Made by a program: the position numbers and the translations under genes. Positions 1-6,685 of a stretch of 32,161 nt of DNA are shown one piece after another. The first letter of the stretch is position 1; each line of letters opens with the position of its first letter. This stretch comes from Peptococcaceae bacterium CEB3 (lineage in GTDB: Bacteria > Bacillota > Desulfitobacteriia > Desulfitobacteriales > Desulfitobacteriaceae), in assembly GCA_001029295.1 (NCBI GenBank), contig LDXJ01000026.1:1-32161 (forward strand), written 5' to 3'. Below the pieces are notes generated by a model. That model had not been told where the DNA came from, did not search any database, and saw nothing but the letters and a program-made list of their open reading frames with translations.

Positions 1-452
1 GGTAAGTAACTTAGGATGGCTTTTCCTACACCCGTGCAATAGCCCGGTCGCCGGCTTCCTACTTCCGAATTCATCCTAATAGAACGATCACTATCCACTT
101 TATCTATATACACAACCTCATATCCATCAAGTACAGCCAAATGGGAAGTTTCGGAAAACTTCGCTACAAGTTCATCTAGATACGGTCTTGCTATCTGTCG
201 TAAATCCATTTGCTCCAATACCATGTTGCCTAGTTCCAGTAATTTAATGCCCAGTTTGTATTTTCCCGTATCTGATGCTTTCTGAACAAAGTTGTAATGT
301 TCGAGGGTGCTTAATATACCGAATGCCGTGCTTTTGTTCAGGCTCAATCTATGACTAATTTCCGATAATGCTAATTCCGAATCCCTGTTGGAAAATAACT
401 CCAAGATCAATATCGCGCGTTCGACCGATTGGATAATTTTTTTCTCTGACAT
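1..452 (-). CDS. IclR-family transcriptional regulator, 5' part only (gene runs off the left edge)
   Basis: Translating the minus strand from the ATG at 452 gives an open frame of 150 codons that reaches the window edge. It starts MSEKKIIQSVERAILILELF, continues with a winged-helix region (LALSEISHRLSLNKSTAFGIL, roughly residues 28-48), then the linker YKLGIKLLELG and the beginning of an effector-binding domain ending CTGVGKAILSYL. That order and the motifs S-V-x-R-A-x-x-I-L and G-x-G-K-A are typical of IclR proteins. The ATG is preceded by AGGAG at a suitable distance. It sits at the downstream end of the catabolic array, has its own promoter, and a palindrome lies between promoter and start, so autoregulation is likely. 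The ligand is unknown; a sugar-acid-like compound would fit the neighbours, but that is inference. Confidence 0.88.
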   Translation of the reverse strand, partial: MSEKKIIQSVERAILILELFSNRDSELALSEISHRLSLNKSTAFGILSTLEHYNFVQKASDTGKYKLGIKLLELGNMVLEQMDLRQIARPYLDELVAKFSETSHLAVLDGYEVVYIDKVDSDRSIRMNSEVGSRRPGYCTGVGKAILSYL

Positions 453-467
453 AAATTGCTCCTATCT

Positions 468-484
468 GTTTGACATTGTCAAAC
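468..484. promoter_or_regulatory. 17-bp perfect palindrome, candidate IclR operator
   Basis: GTTTGACA-T-TGTCAAAC is a perfect inverted repeat with a one-base centre. It lies between the predicted promoter and the start codon of the IclR gene, where bound repressor would block transcription. IclR-type regulators usually bind short palindromes near their own start, so the placement fits autoregulation. Confidence 0.6.
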
Positions 485-513
485 GCCGTTCTTACATTAG
501 CGAAGTTGATGAT

Positions 514-542
514 AGTATAGCATTTCCAGCACATCCAAACAA
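514..542 (-). promoter_or_regulatory. Candidate sigma-A promoter of the IclR gene
   Basis: On the minus strand a TTGTTT box (537-542) is followed after 17 bases by TATACT (514-519). Predicted transcription start is near 507, placing the IclR start codon about 55 bases downstream. Only the sequence match supports this. Confidence 0.5.
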
Positions 543-650
543 GGGGCTTTTTTGAGAAAATTTTGAGGAAGTGTCTTGCGATTCGGTTAAGTCCTTTCCC
601 CTTATCTTCCGTAACCGGCTATACTGTCTAGCGTCCTCCTCTTGCGTGTC

Positions 651-783
651 CATGGCATCCTCGTACATATTGGGGATTGGCAGGGACCGGCTGAAACCGA
701 GGAAAGTCACAAAGGAAATAGGAGTTGAGGGTCGCGCAAAATTCCGATACACAGTACCGAGGTTGCGCCAGTCCCATGTGAAC
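651..783 (-). pseudogene. Decayed copy of the small gene at 828-1037 with its leader
   Basis: This stretch resembles 1035-1158 over the first codon and about 120 upstream bases. Matching pieces include the start (CATGGCATCCTC against CACGGCGTTCCTCC on the plus strand), then CGGCTGAA, then GTCACAAAGGAAATAGGAGT against GGCACAAAGGGAATGGGCAT, then TTGCGCCAGTC against TTGCGCCGGTC. Beyond the start codon the reading frame no longer resembles the intact copy except for a few acidic residues. I read it as a diverged tandem paralogue that has lost its function. Confidence 0.45.
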
Positions 784-827
784 AGTCTTCCTGCGACGTG
801 GCCACTGCTAAAAACCAAACGACATAT

Positions 828-1037
828 TCAACACTTGCAGGAAGTCGCCGCGCCTATACCCTCAAGCATAGCTTGCAACCTTTGACACCGGGCCTCCAGC
901 GGAGACATCTTCGCTTCAATCTGCGCTTCGGTTCGCCCCAGACTGGTGAGCCTTTTCCGGTAGAGCCGCAGGAGTTCCTGGTTAATCGAGAGTAGTTGTT
1001 GCAGTGTCTGGTATTCTTCTTCGATGTCGGTATCCAC
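828..1037 (-). CDS. Small coiled-coil protein of unknown function (69 aa)
   Basis: A GTG start at 1037 is preceded by AAGGAGG at five to six bases, which is much better than any start further upstream in the same frame (that frame is open to 1256). The product begins MDTDIEEEYQTLQQLL and is rich in Leu, Gln, Glu and Arg with heptad-like spacing (LLSINQELLRLYRKRLTSL, then IEAKMSPLEARCQRLQAML), so it should be almost entirely helical and probably a coiled coil. No signal peptide or membrane segment is visible. I do not recognise the family. A related decayed copy lies directly downstream (651-783), suggesting a tandem duplication. The convincing ribosome-binding site and the conserved leader are the main reasons to call it a gene. 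Confidence 0.5.
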   Translation of the reverse strand: MDTDIEEEYQTLQQLLSINQELLRLYRKRLTSLGRTEAQIEAKMSPLEARCQRLQAMLEGIGAATSCKC

Positions 1038-1158
1038 GGCGTTCCTCCTTGTTTGAGTGTTTGGGGTTCGGCTGAACCAGGGAAGGGCACAAAGGGAATG
1101 GGCATTGAGTACCCAGGGGAATTCGGGTAGCAGCGGGATTGCGCCGGTCACATTTGAG
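1035..1158 (-). repeat. Start and leader segment shared with 651-783
   Basis: The first codon of the small coiled-coil gene and about 120 upstream bases have a diverged copy at 651-783. The match is roughly three-quarters by eye with a few small gaps. The conserved part is upstream of the start codon, so it may be the 3' end of another lost gene or a regulatory leader. Confidence 0.45.
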
Positions 1159-1200
1159 CGCTCGTTCAACTCACTTGACGAAACGGCTGCAATATGCAAA

Positions 1201-1241
1201 AAAGACTTGATACCGGCTCTGTCAAGTCTTTCTGCTTTTTT
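1201..1241. terminator. Bidirectional Rho-independent terminator candidate
   Basis: AAAGACTTGA (1201-1210) pairs perfectly with TCAAGTCTTT (1222-1231) around an 11-base loop. A run of six T follows at 1236-1241 and a run of A precedes it, so it could act in both directions. Confidence 0.6.
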
Positions 1242-1329
1242 GTGCGAAATCGTCAAGTGGTCAAGTGTTTAGGGCGCTATACGTTTTTGCACGCCTATCG
1301 ACAATTCCTAATGTCCTAATCCAGTCGAA

Positions 1330-1446
1330 ATGAAGCTTGATTTTAAGGACAAAGAGTATCTGGTACGGACCGAAGTTCACGGGGCTGCGGCTATGGCCTT
1401 CAAGGCCGTCGGGGTCCGGGTACCAGAAAGGGTTCAATCGGCCTGA
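1330..1446 (+). pseudogene. Transposase C-terminal remnant (38 codons)
   Basis: A short plus-strand frame from an ATG at 1330 to TGA at 1444-1446 encodes MKLDFKDKEYLVRTEVHGAA followed by a tail ending VRVPERVQSA. The pattern Y-L-V-R-T-E, then G-A-A-x-x-A-F-x-A-V-G and P-E-R-V, resembles the last residues of IS4/IS1634-type DDE transposases as I remember them. No upstream catalytic part or inverted repeats are visible, so it would be a leftover tail. It has no good ribosome-binding site. The family assignment is from memory of the motif and is uncertain. Confidence 0.35.
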
Positions 1447-1581
1447 TGATTACCATAAATAGGTAAATGTGGTGGCATGCCCAATTTTTAAGCTCCAAGA
1501 TTCTTTATTGATGGGGCCTTCAGCATTAGGGGTGTCAAACTCAAGTAAAGAAGAAGACTGGGGTATGAAGCGAGGTGCGTC

Positions 1582-1616
1582 AAAAGGCCCGAACAGTTTA
1601 GGCTGCCGGGCCTTTT
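1582..1616 (-). terminator. Terminator after corrinoid protein gene 1663-2289
   Basis: AAAAGGCCCG (1582-1591) and CGGGCCTTTT (1607-1616) form a perfect 10-bp stem with a 15-base loop, 47 bases past the stop codon of the corrinoid protein gene on the minus strand. The symmetrical A/T ends allow action in both directions. Confidence 0.75.
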
Positions 1617-1662
1617 ATCACTCGGATGGTATGTGTATGTGTTCAGGCGAACATTTTCCCCT

Positions 1663-2289
1663 TTAGGTCAAAAGCCTCTCGGCCAATTCCACCGCCGTGG
1701 CCGCATCAGGGGCATAGGCGTCGGCCCCAATCTCATCAGCAAACTTTTGAGTCACAGGCGCTCCCCCAATCATGACTTTGACACTCTCCCTGTAGGATCC
1801 GAGCTCTTCGATCGTGGCTTTCATCTGACCCATGGTCGTCGTGAGAAGCGCGGACATTCCTACGATTTGGGGCTTGTGCTCCTGCACCGCCTGCACAAAG
1901 TTCTCCGACGCATTGTCGACACCAATATCGATGACCCGGTAGCCAGCACCTTCCAGCATCATCCCCACCAAATTCTTACCGATGTCATGCAAATCCCCTT
2001 TGACAGTGCCTATGACGACAACTCCTTTTTCCTGCACCCCGGAATTGGCAATTAGGGGTTTAATCACTGCCATCCCCGCATGCATAGCCCGTGCGGCAAT
2101 CAACACCTCGGGGACATAAATTTCGTTACTCTTAAACCGTACCCCAATTACGTTCATACCGGCTATGAGACCGTCATTGAGGATTATCCCAACTTCCATA
2201 CCTTCGGCCACGGCTTTTTCGGTATTCTCCTTAACCTTTGCGGCATTGCCGCTGATGACCGCTTCTTTAATCACTTGCATGTCGGACAT
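1663..2289 (-). CDS. Methyltransferase-type corrinoid protein (B12-binding), copy 1
   Basis: The 208-residue product has the two-part layout of MtaC/MtbC/MttC-type corrinoid proteins: a helical cap (about residues 1-85) and a Rossmann-like B12 domain. The D-x-H-x-x-G signature is seen as DLHDIG with His101 as the expected lower axial cobalt ligand, followed by SALLTTT (146-152) and GGAP (175-178). It carries the methyl group between a substrate methyltransferase and an acceptor methyltransferase in the cytoplasm. The ATG has AGGAGG eight bases upstream. It is very similar to the protein at 5630-6259, in DNA as well (a stretch of over 30 identical bases near the 3' ends), indicating recent duplication. 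It is the last gene of the array, separated from the alcohol dehydrogenase gene by decayed genes, and is followed by a terminator. Confidence 0.93.
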   Translation of the reverse strand: MSDMQVIKEAVISGNAAKVKENTEKAVAEGMEVGIILNDGLIAGMNVIGVRFKSNEIYVPEVLIAARAMHAGMAVIKPLIANSGVQEKGVVVIGTVKGDLHDIGKNLVGMMLEGAGYRVIDIGVDNASENFVQAVQEHKPQIVGMSALLTTTMGQMKATIEELGSYRESVKVMIGGAPVTQKFADEIGADAYAPDAATAVELAERLLT

Positions 2290-2497
2290 TCTTTCAGCCT
2301 CCTGTTCTATTTCCTATCGTGATCCAACAGTCGCGTAAACAATTTAGCGATTCGATTTCACAATTGATTTTCTGCCTAGCTTATGGCCTGTCCACGTGAT
2401 CGAAAGTCTGCACGTTCTACTTTGAAACGCTAAACGATCCTTAACGAGCTTCGGTTTCTACAAGAACCTGGCTGACGTTCTCCCTGCTACGCTAACC

Positions 2498-2809
2498 CTA
2501 CCATTCGGCAATACTACCGTCCGCATGGCGCCAGATTTCATTGTGCCAGTTGTGCCCAATAGCATCCATCCTCCGAACTTAATCTTCGTTGATTTCGATA
2601 CCCAAGCCGGGGCCCTGCGGAATCCGGACGAATCCCTTCTCATAAGCGAAAACCGCCGGATCTACCAAGTAATCGAGTAAGTCACCTCCCTGGTTGTAAT
2701 GAATCCCCACACCCAGGCTCTGTTCCTGAATAAAGGCGTTGTGCACCGTGACCTGCCCGTTCTCACTACCTCTGCTATACGCGCCTGCCCAGAACTCAAA
2801 TCCGCCACC
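2498..2809 (-). pseudogene. Galactonate dehydratase (DgoD-like, enolase superfamily) C-terminal remnant
   Basis: Minus-strand translation up to TAG at 2498-2500 gives NAFIQEQSLGVGIHYNQG, then a DLLDYLVDPAVF segment, GPGLGIEINED, a TAA codon (2579-2581), and in the same frame VRRMDAIGHNWHNEIWRHAD followed by GSIAEW. The closing W-R-H-x-D-x-S-x-A-E-W and the P-G-L-G-x-E-I motifs are those of D-galactonate dehydratase of the mandelate racemase subgroup. The TAA replaces a codon that is lysine in E. coli DgoD (EIDEAKV), so a single nonsense change is the simplest reading. Upstream the frame meets a stop at 2810-2812 and no catalytic lid or barrel is left, so at least three-quarters of the gene is missing. 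It suggests the cluster once included aldonate dehydration. Confidence 0.8.
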
Positions 2810-2829
2810 TCATCTATACCGGGTTAGAA

Positions 2830-3110
2830 ACTCTCCCCGGCGCCATCGGTTTTTCAGCGACCGCTTGGACCTGCGGCCCCGCGACGAACTCATCGGATGG
2901 GACAAGGGGAACAATGCGTGAAGCGTTTGAACTCACGCTTCCACGTCCTACCCTGGGTACGAGTCAAGAACCTCATCTCCAAAATCTTATCCCTTACAGC
3001 CAAACGTGCGAATCATCGAATTTCTAACGGACACGTACTACGCGAGGAATGGGAATACCATCCAGCAAACCGCGCGCTCATGTCAGACCTCCCAATGGCG
3101 CCTCCCACTC
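2830..3110 (+). pseudogene. Frameshifted transposase remnant, low confidence
   Basis: Plus-strand translation shows RHRFFSDRLDLRPRDELIGW followed by DKGNNA and a stop in one frame. In an overlapping frame it reads VKRLNSRFHVLPWVRVKNLI, then SKILSLTAKRANHR. The second piece resembles the C-terminal region of DDE transposases with the pattern V-x-R-x-N-S-R-x...V-R-x...L-x-A-L-x-A-K-R. Read together they suggest one transposase interrupted by a frameshift near 2920. The stretch lies exactly between the truncated dehydratase and the alcohol dehydrogenase gene, so insertion could explain the truncation. No inverted repeats were found. Confidence 0.35.
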
Positions 3111-3123
3111 ACAAGATAATTCT

Positions 3124-4197
3124 CTAGCTGCTTACTGTTCGTCCTAACCGGTCAACCAGATAGATAGCTTCCACCACCTGTTGATTGTTTATAGCCTGTG
3201 GCATGTTTCCCATATCCTTAGCGGCTACCGCAACTTCCGCAACGCGCTGGATATCATCGTCACTCATGGCCGCAATTTCCGCCAAAGTAGTTGGAACCCC
3301 ACAGCTTTTAGCTAACTTAACTTCCTCTAAAATCTCGGCCTCACCTCGTCTTTCCAGAGCAAGTAAGCAGAGGTTGCCAAACCCCACTAACAAACCATGC
3401 CCAAACGAATGCGCCGCAGGAACATTGGTAAAGCCAAAGTATATCGAATGGGCCGCAGCCCCTCTACATTTTTCGCCCCCAAGAATGGAGGACATACCCG
3501 CGTAAAAAATAATGGCATCAATTACATTCTCCAGCGCTTCATTAACCTTTCCCTCGTCCATGGCCACTTTGGCCCCAGGTCCAAATTTCTTGATGATGTC
3601 ATAACAGATCTTACCATTGTTGATACCACCCAGCGTCCAGCTGGTCGCCGGAATTTTGCTGCCGGTCGCTCGCAGTTCGTACCACTTGGCCAAAGTATCG
3701 CCCATACCAGCGCAAAGCCATCGCTGTGGTGCGCGCAGGATCACTTCAACGTCAACAAACACGGCCGCGGGACAAGCGGAACGTGGTGAGTTTTCGATAT
3801 AGACACCATTTTCGTCATTGATGATGGAGAGGGGAGTAAAAGCGGCACAAGTGGCAGCAATGGTAGGAACAGTAACGCAGGGAATGTGGTTACGGTAGGC
3901 CACTGCTTTTCCGGTATCCAAAGCTCTACCACCGCCAACGGCTATTAATAAACCAGCCTCTGATTTGTGAGCCAACTGGCTAATTCGCTCAATGTTCCGG
4001 TAGGTACATTCGCCACCGTACCATTCAGGCCCAACGATTTTCAGGTTATATCTGTGCAGACTTTCCAGTATAGGTTCTCTTACAGCCTCTAAGGCTTGCT
4101 TACCACCAATTAATAAGACCGTGCTGGCATGGGCTTGACAGAACATCCCTAGGTCCCGCAACACTCCGTCACCGCGTTTGTATACCGACGGAACCAT
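3124..4197 (-). CDS. GldA-like metal-dependent alcohol/polyol dehydrogenase
   Basis: The 357-residue product belongs to the iron-containing alcohol dehydrogenase superfamily, closest in style to glycerol dehydrogenase GldA and hydroxycarboxylate dehydrogenases. The NAD-binding glycine motif is AVGGGRALDTGKA (86-98). Metal ligands are placed at Asp167 (GMGDTLAKWYE), His250 (AAAHSIY) and His267 (SFGHGLL). Their spacing of 83 and 17 residues is the same as Asp171, His254 and His271 of GldA. It should oxidise or reduce a hydroxyl group of a polyol, cyclitol or hydroxy acid with NAD(H). It lies 69 bases after the UroD-type gene at 4267-5328, so cotranscription is likely. The ribosome-binding site GAGGAG is about 12 bases from the ATG, slightly distant. 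The substrate cannot be read from sequence. Confidence 0.88.
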   Translation of the reverse strand: MVPSVYKRGDGVLRDLGMFCQAHASTVLLIGGKQALEAVREPILESLHRYNLKIVGPEWYGGECTYRNIERISQLAHKSEAGLLIAVGGGRALDTGKAVAYRNHIPCVTVPTIAATCAAFTPLSIINDENGVYIENSPRSACPAAVFVDVEVILRAPQRWLCAGMGDTLAKWYELRATGSKIPATSWTLGGINNGKICYDIIKKFGPGAKVAMDEGKVNEALENVIDAIIFYAGMSSILGGEKCRGAAAHSIYFGFTNVPAAHSFGHGLLVGFGNLCLLALERRGEAEILEEVKLAKSCGVPTTLAEIAAMSDDDIQRVAEVAVAAKDMGNMPQAINNQQVVEAIYLVDRLGRTVSS

Positions 4198-4266
4198 GAC
4201 GTTTACAGACTCCTCTTAACACCTTCAATTCAATTCATAAGTTAATTAGGATATCCTGAATTGGCC

Positions 4267-5328
4267 TCAACTTCGGCTATTTCTGGCTACACGGATCATT
4301 GCCAGCAGGTTTTCCTGGGGTGCGTACATTGGAACCTCACACCCGGAACCCAAAATCAACCCCATGGGACCGGCATTCGAGATCACCTGCGCTGCCGCCT
4401 GCTCCACTTCTTCAACTGTTCCTTGCAACAAAAGCGCAGACGGGTTCAGATTACCCATTAGACAAACACGCTCACCGACCCTTGCCTTAGCCACTTTCAT
4501 GTCGACTTTGTAATCAAGCTCAAGGATTTGAGCCCCGGTATCTGCCATCAGATCCAAAACGGCAGTGTTATTGCCGCAAATGTGCAAGAGCGTCATCGCA
4601 CCCCGTTCTTTAGCCAAGGGACCGATCTCTTTAAAGAAGCGCTTTTCGTAAGGATAAGCAAATTTTTTGTACGTAGCGGGGGATATCACATCCCCTGAAG
4701 CTAACGAATCGCCTGCCTGAACCATCTGCGCACCTGATTCCAAGCATGCCTTGGCAAAGGAAAACAACGCTTCGGTTGTCAAGTCCATTAATTTCAAAAG
4801 GTATTTTTCCGCTTCACCCCCTGGCTCCATAGAGGCTGTGGCCAATTCTATTAAAAACTGGTTGGTTCCCATTAGATGTGAGGCTAAGGATAAGGGGCCG
4901 GTTCCAGGGGCTCTAACCACCACCCGCTCTCCGACTAGTTTTGCCAGACGTTTTATCGCCTCTAAATAGATGGGCATACGCCCGTCTGTGTATGGATTGG
5001 GGACTTTCAAGCGGTCAATATCCTTCAATTCGTTGACAACAGGTGTCTTGAGAGTGGGCGTGCCATTGGGATGATGCTCAACGGTTATGCCAAATCCTTC
5101 CGCAATATAGTAGTTGTCCGATTGAGCTACGACGGCATCTTGTTGATAGAGTTGCCAAGCCCTATACTGAGCTTCTGCCATCAATTCGCCTGATTGGCAA
5201 TACTTGTCAATGGGAACCCCGGCAACCGCCGCCCCGTGGTTGCCCATATAAGGGGCTACCGGAATACAATCAGATTGACCCAGGTCAACCGCACGCCTTA
5301 TTCTCTCCAAGGAAGTCAATGAACTCAT
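4267..5328 (-). CDS. UroD-superfamily corrinoid methyltransferase (MtaA/MtbA/CmuA-like)
   Basis: The 353-residue protein has the uroporphyrinogen decarboxylase fold of cobamide-dependent methyltransferases. A typical zinc site is visible: His249-x-Cys251 in LHICGN and Cys330 in GSGCEVP, as in MtaA and MtbA, where zinc activates a thiol or other acceptor. Sequence blocks RAPGTGPLSLA (139-149), GTNQFLIELA (154-163) and GDVISPATYKKF (212-223) are also characteristic. It is not a haem-pathway HemE, which lacks the H-x-C...C site. It lies downstream of corrinoid protein gene 5630-6259 across a 301-base gap with a structured inverted repeat. It could move methyl between the corrinoid protein and either substrate or acceptor. 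A decayed relative lies at 6372-6652. Confidence 0.9.
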   Translation of the reverse strand: MSSLTSLERIRRAVDLGQSDCIPVAPYMGNHGAAVAGVPIDKYCQSGELMAEAQYRAWQLYQQDAVVAQSDNYYIAEGFGITVEHHPNGTPTLKTPVVNELKDIDRLKVPNPYTDGRMPIYLEAIKRLAKLVGERVVVRAPGTGPLSLASHLMGTNQFLIELATASMEPGGEAEKYLLKLMDLTTEALFSFAKACLESGAQMVQAGDSLASGDVISPATYKKFAYPYEKRFFKEIGPLAKERGAMTLLHICGNNTAVLDLMADTGAQILELDYKVDMKVAKARVGERVCLMGNLNPSALLLQGTVEEVEQAAAQVISNAGPMGLILGSGCEVPMYAPQENLLAMIRVARNSRS

Positions 5329-5475
5329 GACTACACCCCCAACCAGTATTCCCCAGTACTTTCTGTTCCGTGTCGGTTCCTTTTAGTTAATCTTCCTCTC
5401 GTGTTCACAATCGCCTAGTTTTTTTCATAATTATGGCGCCGTAACCTTTCCTTTCGACTTAACCGGCACATCGGG

Positions 5476-5537
5476 TTGAACAAAATAATGATCGAACTGT
5501 TTTATTGACCCCTCTAAGTCAATCATGATTTGTTCAA
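5476..5537. promoter_or_regulatory. Nested inverted repeat between corrinoid gene and UroD gene
   Basis: Within the 301-base gap, TTGAACAAA (5476-5484) and TTTGTTCAA (5529-5537) are perfect inverted arms. Between them ATTGAC (5504-5509) pairs with GTCAAT (5518-5523) around an 8-base loop. There is no T-tract after it in either direction, so an operator or mRNA processing structure is more likely than a terminator. The rest of 5329-5629 shows no gene. Confidence 0.5.
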
Positions 5538-5629
5538 ATGGACAACACTGGTTCTCTCTCCAAGAACAACATCTTTTGCTTTAATAGCCCAAATAATCTT
5601 CCGTCAGACAAATGCATTCGCTATATCCT

Positions 5630-6259
5630 TTAGAAGCTAGAGGACAGCAGTTGATTCGCCTTCTCGACGGCTGTAGCCGCATCAGGGGCATAGGCGTCGG
5701 CCCCAATCTCATCGGCAAATTTCTGCGTCACAGGCGCTCCTCCGATCATCACGCGAACATGATACGATCTCAGCGCTTCTATCGTGGTTCTCATGTTGGT
5801 CATGGTGGTTGTCAAAAGTGCGGAAAGGCCGACAATTTGGGGCTTATACTCTTCGACGGCTTGAGCGAACTTTTCCGGCGATACATCCACTCCTACGTCG
5901 ATAACCTTATACCCCGCGCCTTCCAGCATCATGCGCACCAGGTTTTTGCCAATGTCATGCAGGTCTCCCTTAACTGTGCCGATCAAGACGGTCCCTTTAT
6001 CCTGTACGGCACTGTCGGTCAGGAGCGGTTTGATCACATCCATCCCTGCGTGCATCGCCCGGGCTGCTATGAGCACTTCGGGTACATAGACTTCGTTGTT
6101 CTTAAACCTAACCCCAACCACATTCATCCCCGCAATTAAGCCGTCATTAATAATGGTTTGCGGTGCAAGCCCCTCGGTTAAAGCCTTTTCCGCAAACTCT
6201 CTGACTTCTTTAGCGTTTCCGTTGATAACGGCCTCAGCCATTTCATGTAATGTTGACAT
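5630..6259 (-). CDS. Methyltransferase-type corrinoid protein, copy 2
   Basis: The start is set at the ATG at 6259, where AAGGAGAGG lies just upstream. A longer frame to 6325 has no such site. The 209-residue product has the helical cap, then IGTVKGDLHDIGKN with the cobalt ligand His101, SALLTTT, GGAP and the ending ADAYAPDAATAVEKANQLL. It is nearly superimposable on the 1663-2289 product. Neighbours are a dead UroD gene upstream and an intact UroD methyltransferase downstream, so it is the natural methyl carrier for that enzyme. A small hairpin (CCGAC-GGTAA-GTCGG followed by TTTT on the minus strand, about 6296-6316) lies in its leader and might be an attenuator, but this is weak. Confidence 0.93.
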   Translation of the reverse strand: MSTLHEMAEAVINGNAKEVREFAEKALTEGLAPQTIINDGLIAGMNVVGVRFKNNEVYVPEVLIAARAMHAGMDVIKPLLTDSAVQDKGTVLIGTVKGDLHDIGKNLVRMMLEGAGYKVIDVGVDVSPEKFAQAVEEYKPQIVGLSALLTTTMTNMRTTIEALRSYHVRVMIGGAPVTQKFADEIGADAYAPDAATAVEKANQLLSSSF

Positions 6260-6371
6260 ATCGGTTACCTCTCCTTCTCTTATAGATAGCATGCAAAACC
6301 GACTTACCGTCGGGGTGGAGAGCAAGTATGCAAAAAAGTCGTTGCGTAGTGTTGTTTAGGTTGCGGCTCTA

Positions 6372-6652
6372 TCTCAGTGAGAAGGTATTTTGTGCAAAGC
6401 CCACGCAAATTTCTCGTACGTAATAGGAGAAATAACATCCACTTAAGCCAAAGAATACCTACCAGAACCACACGGGCCCCTGACTCCAGACACGCCTTGG
6501 AAAAGCAGAGTAAAGCCTCGATCCCTTGGCTTCCTGGCCTCCAGGCTCCGTTGATGCAATGGCCAGTTCCAGCAAGAATTGGTTTGTGCCCACCAGAAGC
6601 TAGGCTAAAGACAACGGTCTGGTCCCCAGAGCCCTTTTAGGACTCCACAACT
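6372..6652 (-). pseudogene. Decayed UroD-type methyltransferase, middle part
   Basis: Minus-strand translation in three frames reconstructs a relative of the 4267-5328 enzyme. The pieces are LGTRPLSLA, then LLVGTNQFLLELAIASTEPG, then EALLCFSKACLESGARVV, then DVISPITYEKFAWALHK. These match RAPGTGPLSLA, MGTNQFLIELATASMEPG, EALFSFAKACLESGAQMV and DVISPATYKKFAYPYEK in the same order. At least three frame changes and one stop are needed, and both the N-terminal third and the zinc-site C-terminal part are missing. It sits directly upstream of corrinoid protein 2, so an ancestral methyltransferase-corrinoid pair appears to have been broken here. Confidence 0.85.
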
Positions 6653-6685
6653 GATTCTTTGCCGGCGCACAATTCGTCAATTAGG

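Noticed and set aside
1469-1666. 65-codon plus-strand frame across the terminator at 1582-1616
   Set aside because: It reads through a clear terminator hairpin and has no family resemblance or ribosome-binding site.
2579-2581. Stop-codon readthrough (pyrrolysine-like) in the dehydratase tail
   Set aside because: Pyrrolysine uses TAG, while the internal codon is TAA, and the upstream part of the gene is missing anyway. No MttB-type gene is in the window.
4267-5328. UroD-type genes as haem-pathway uroporphyrinogen decarboxylase (HemE)
   Set aside because: They carry H-x-C...C zinc motifs or related variants, sit beside corrinoid proteins, occur in five copies, and have no haem genes as neighbours.
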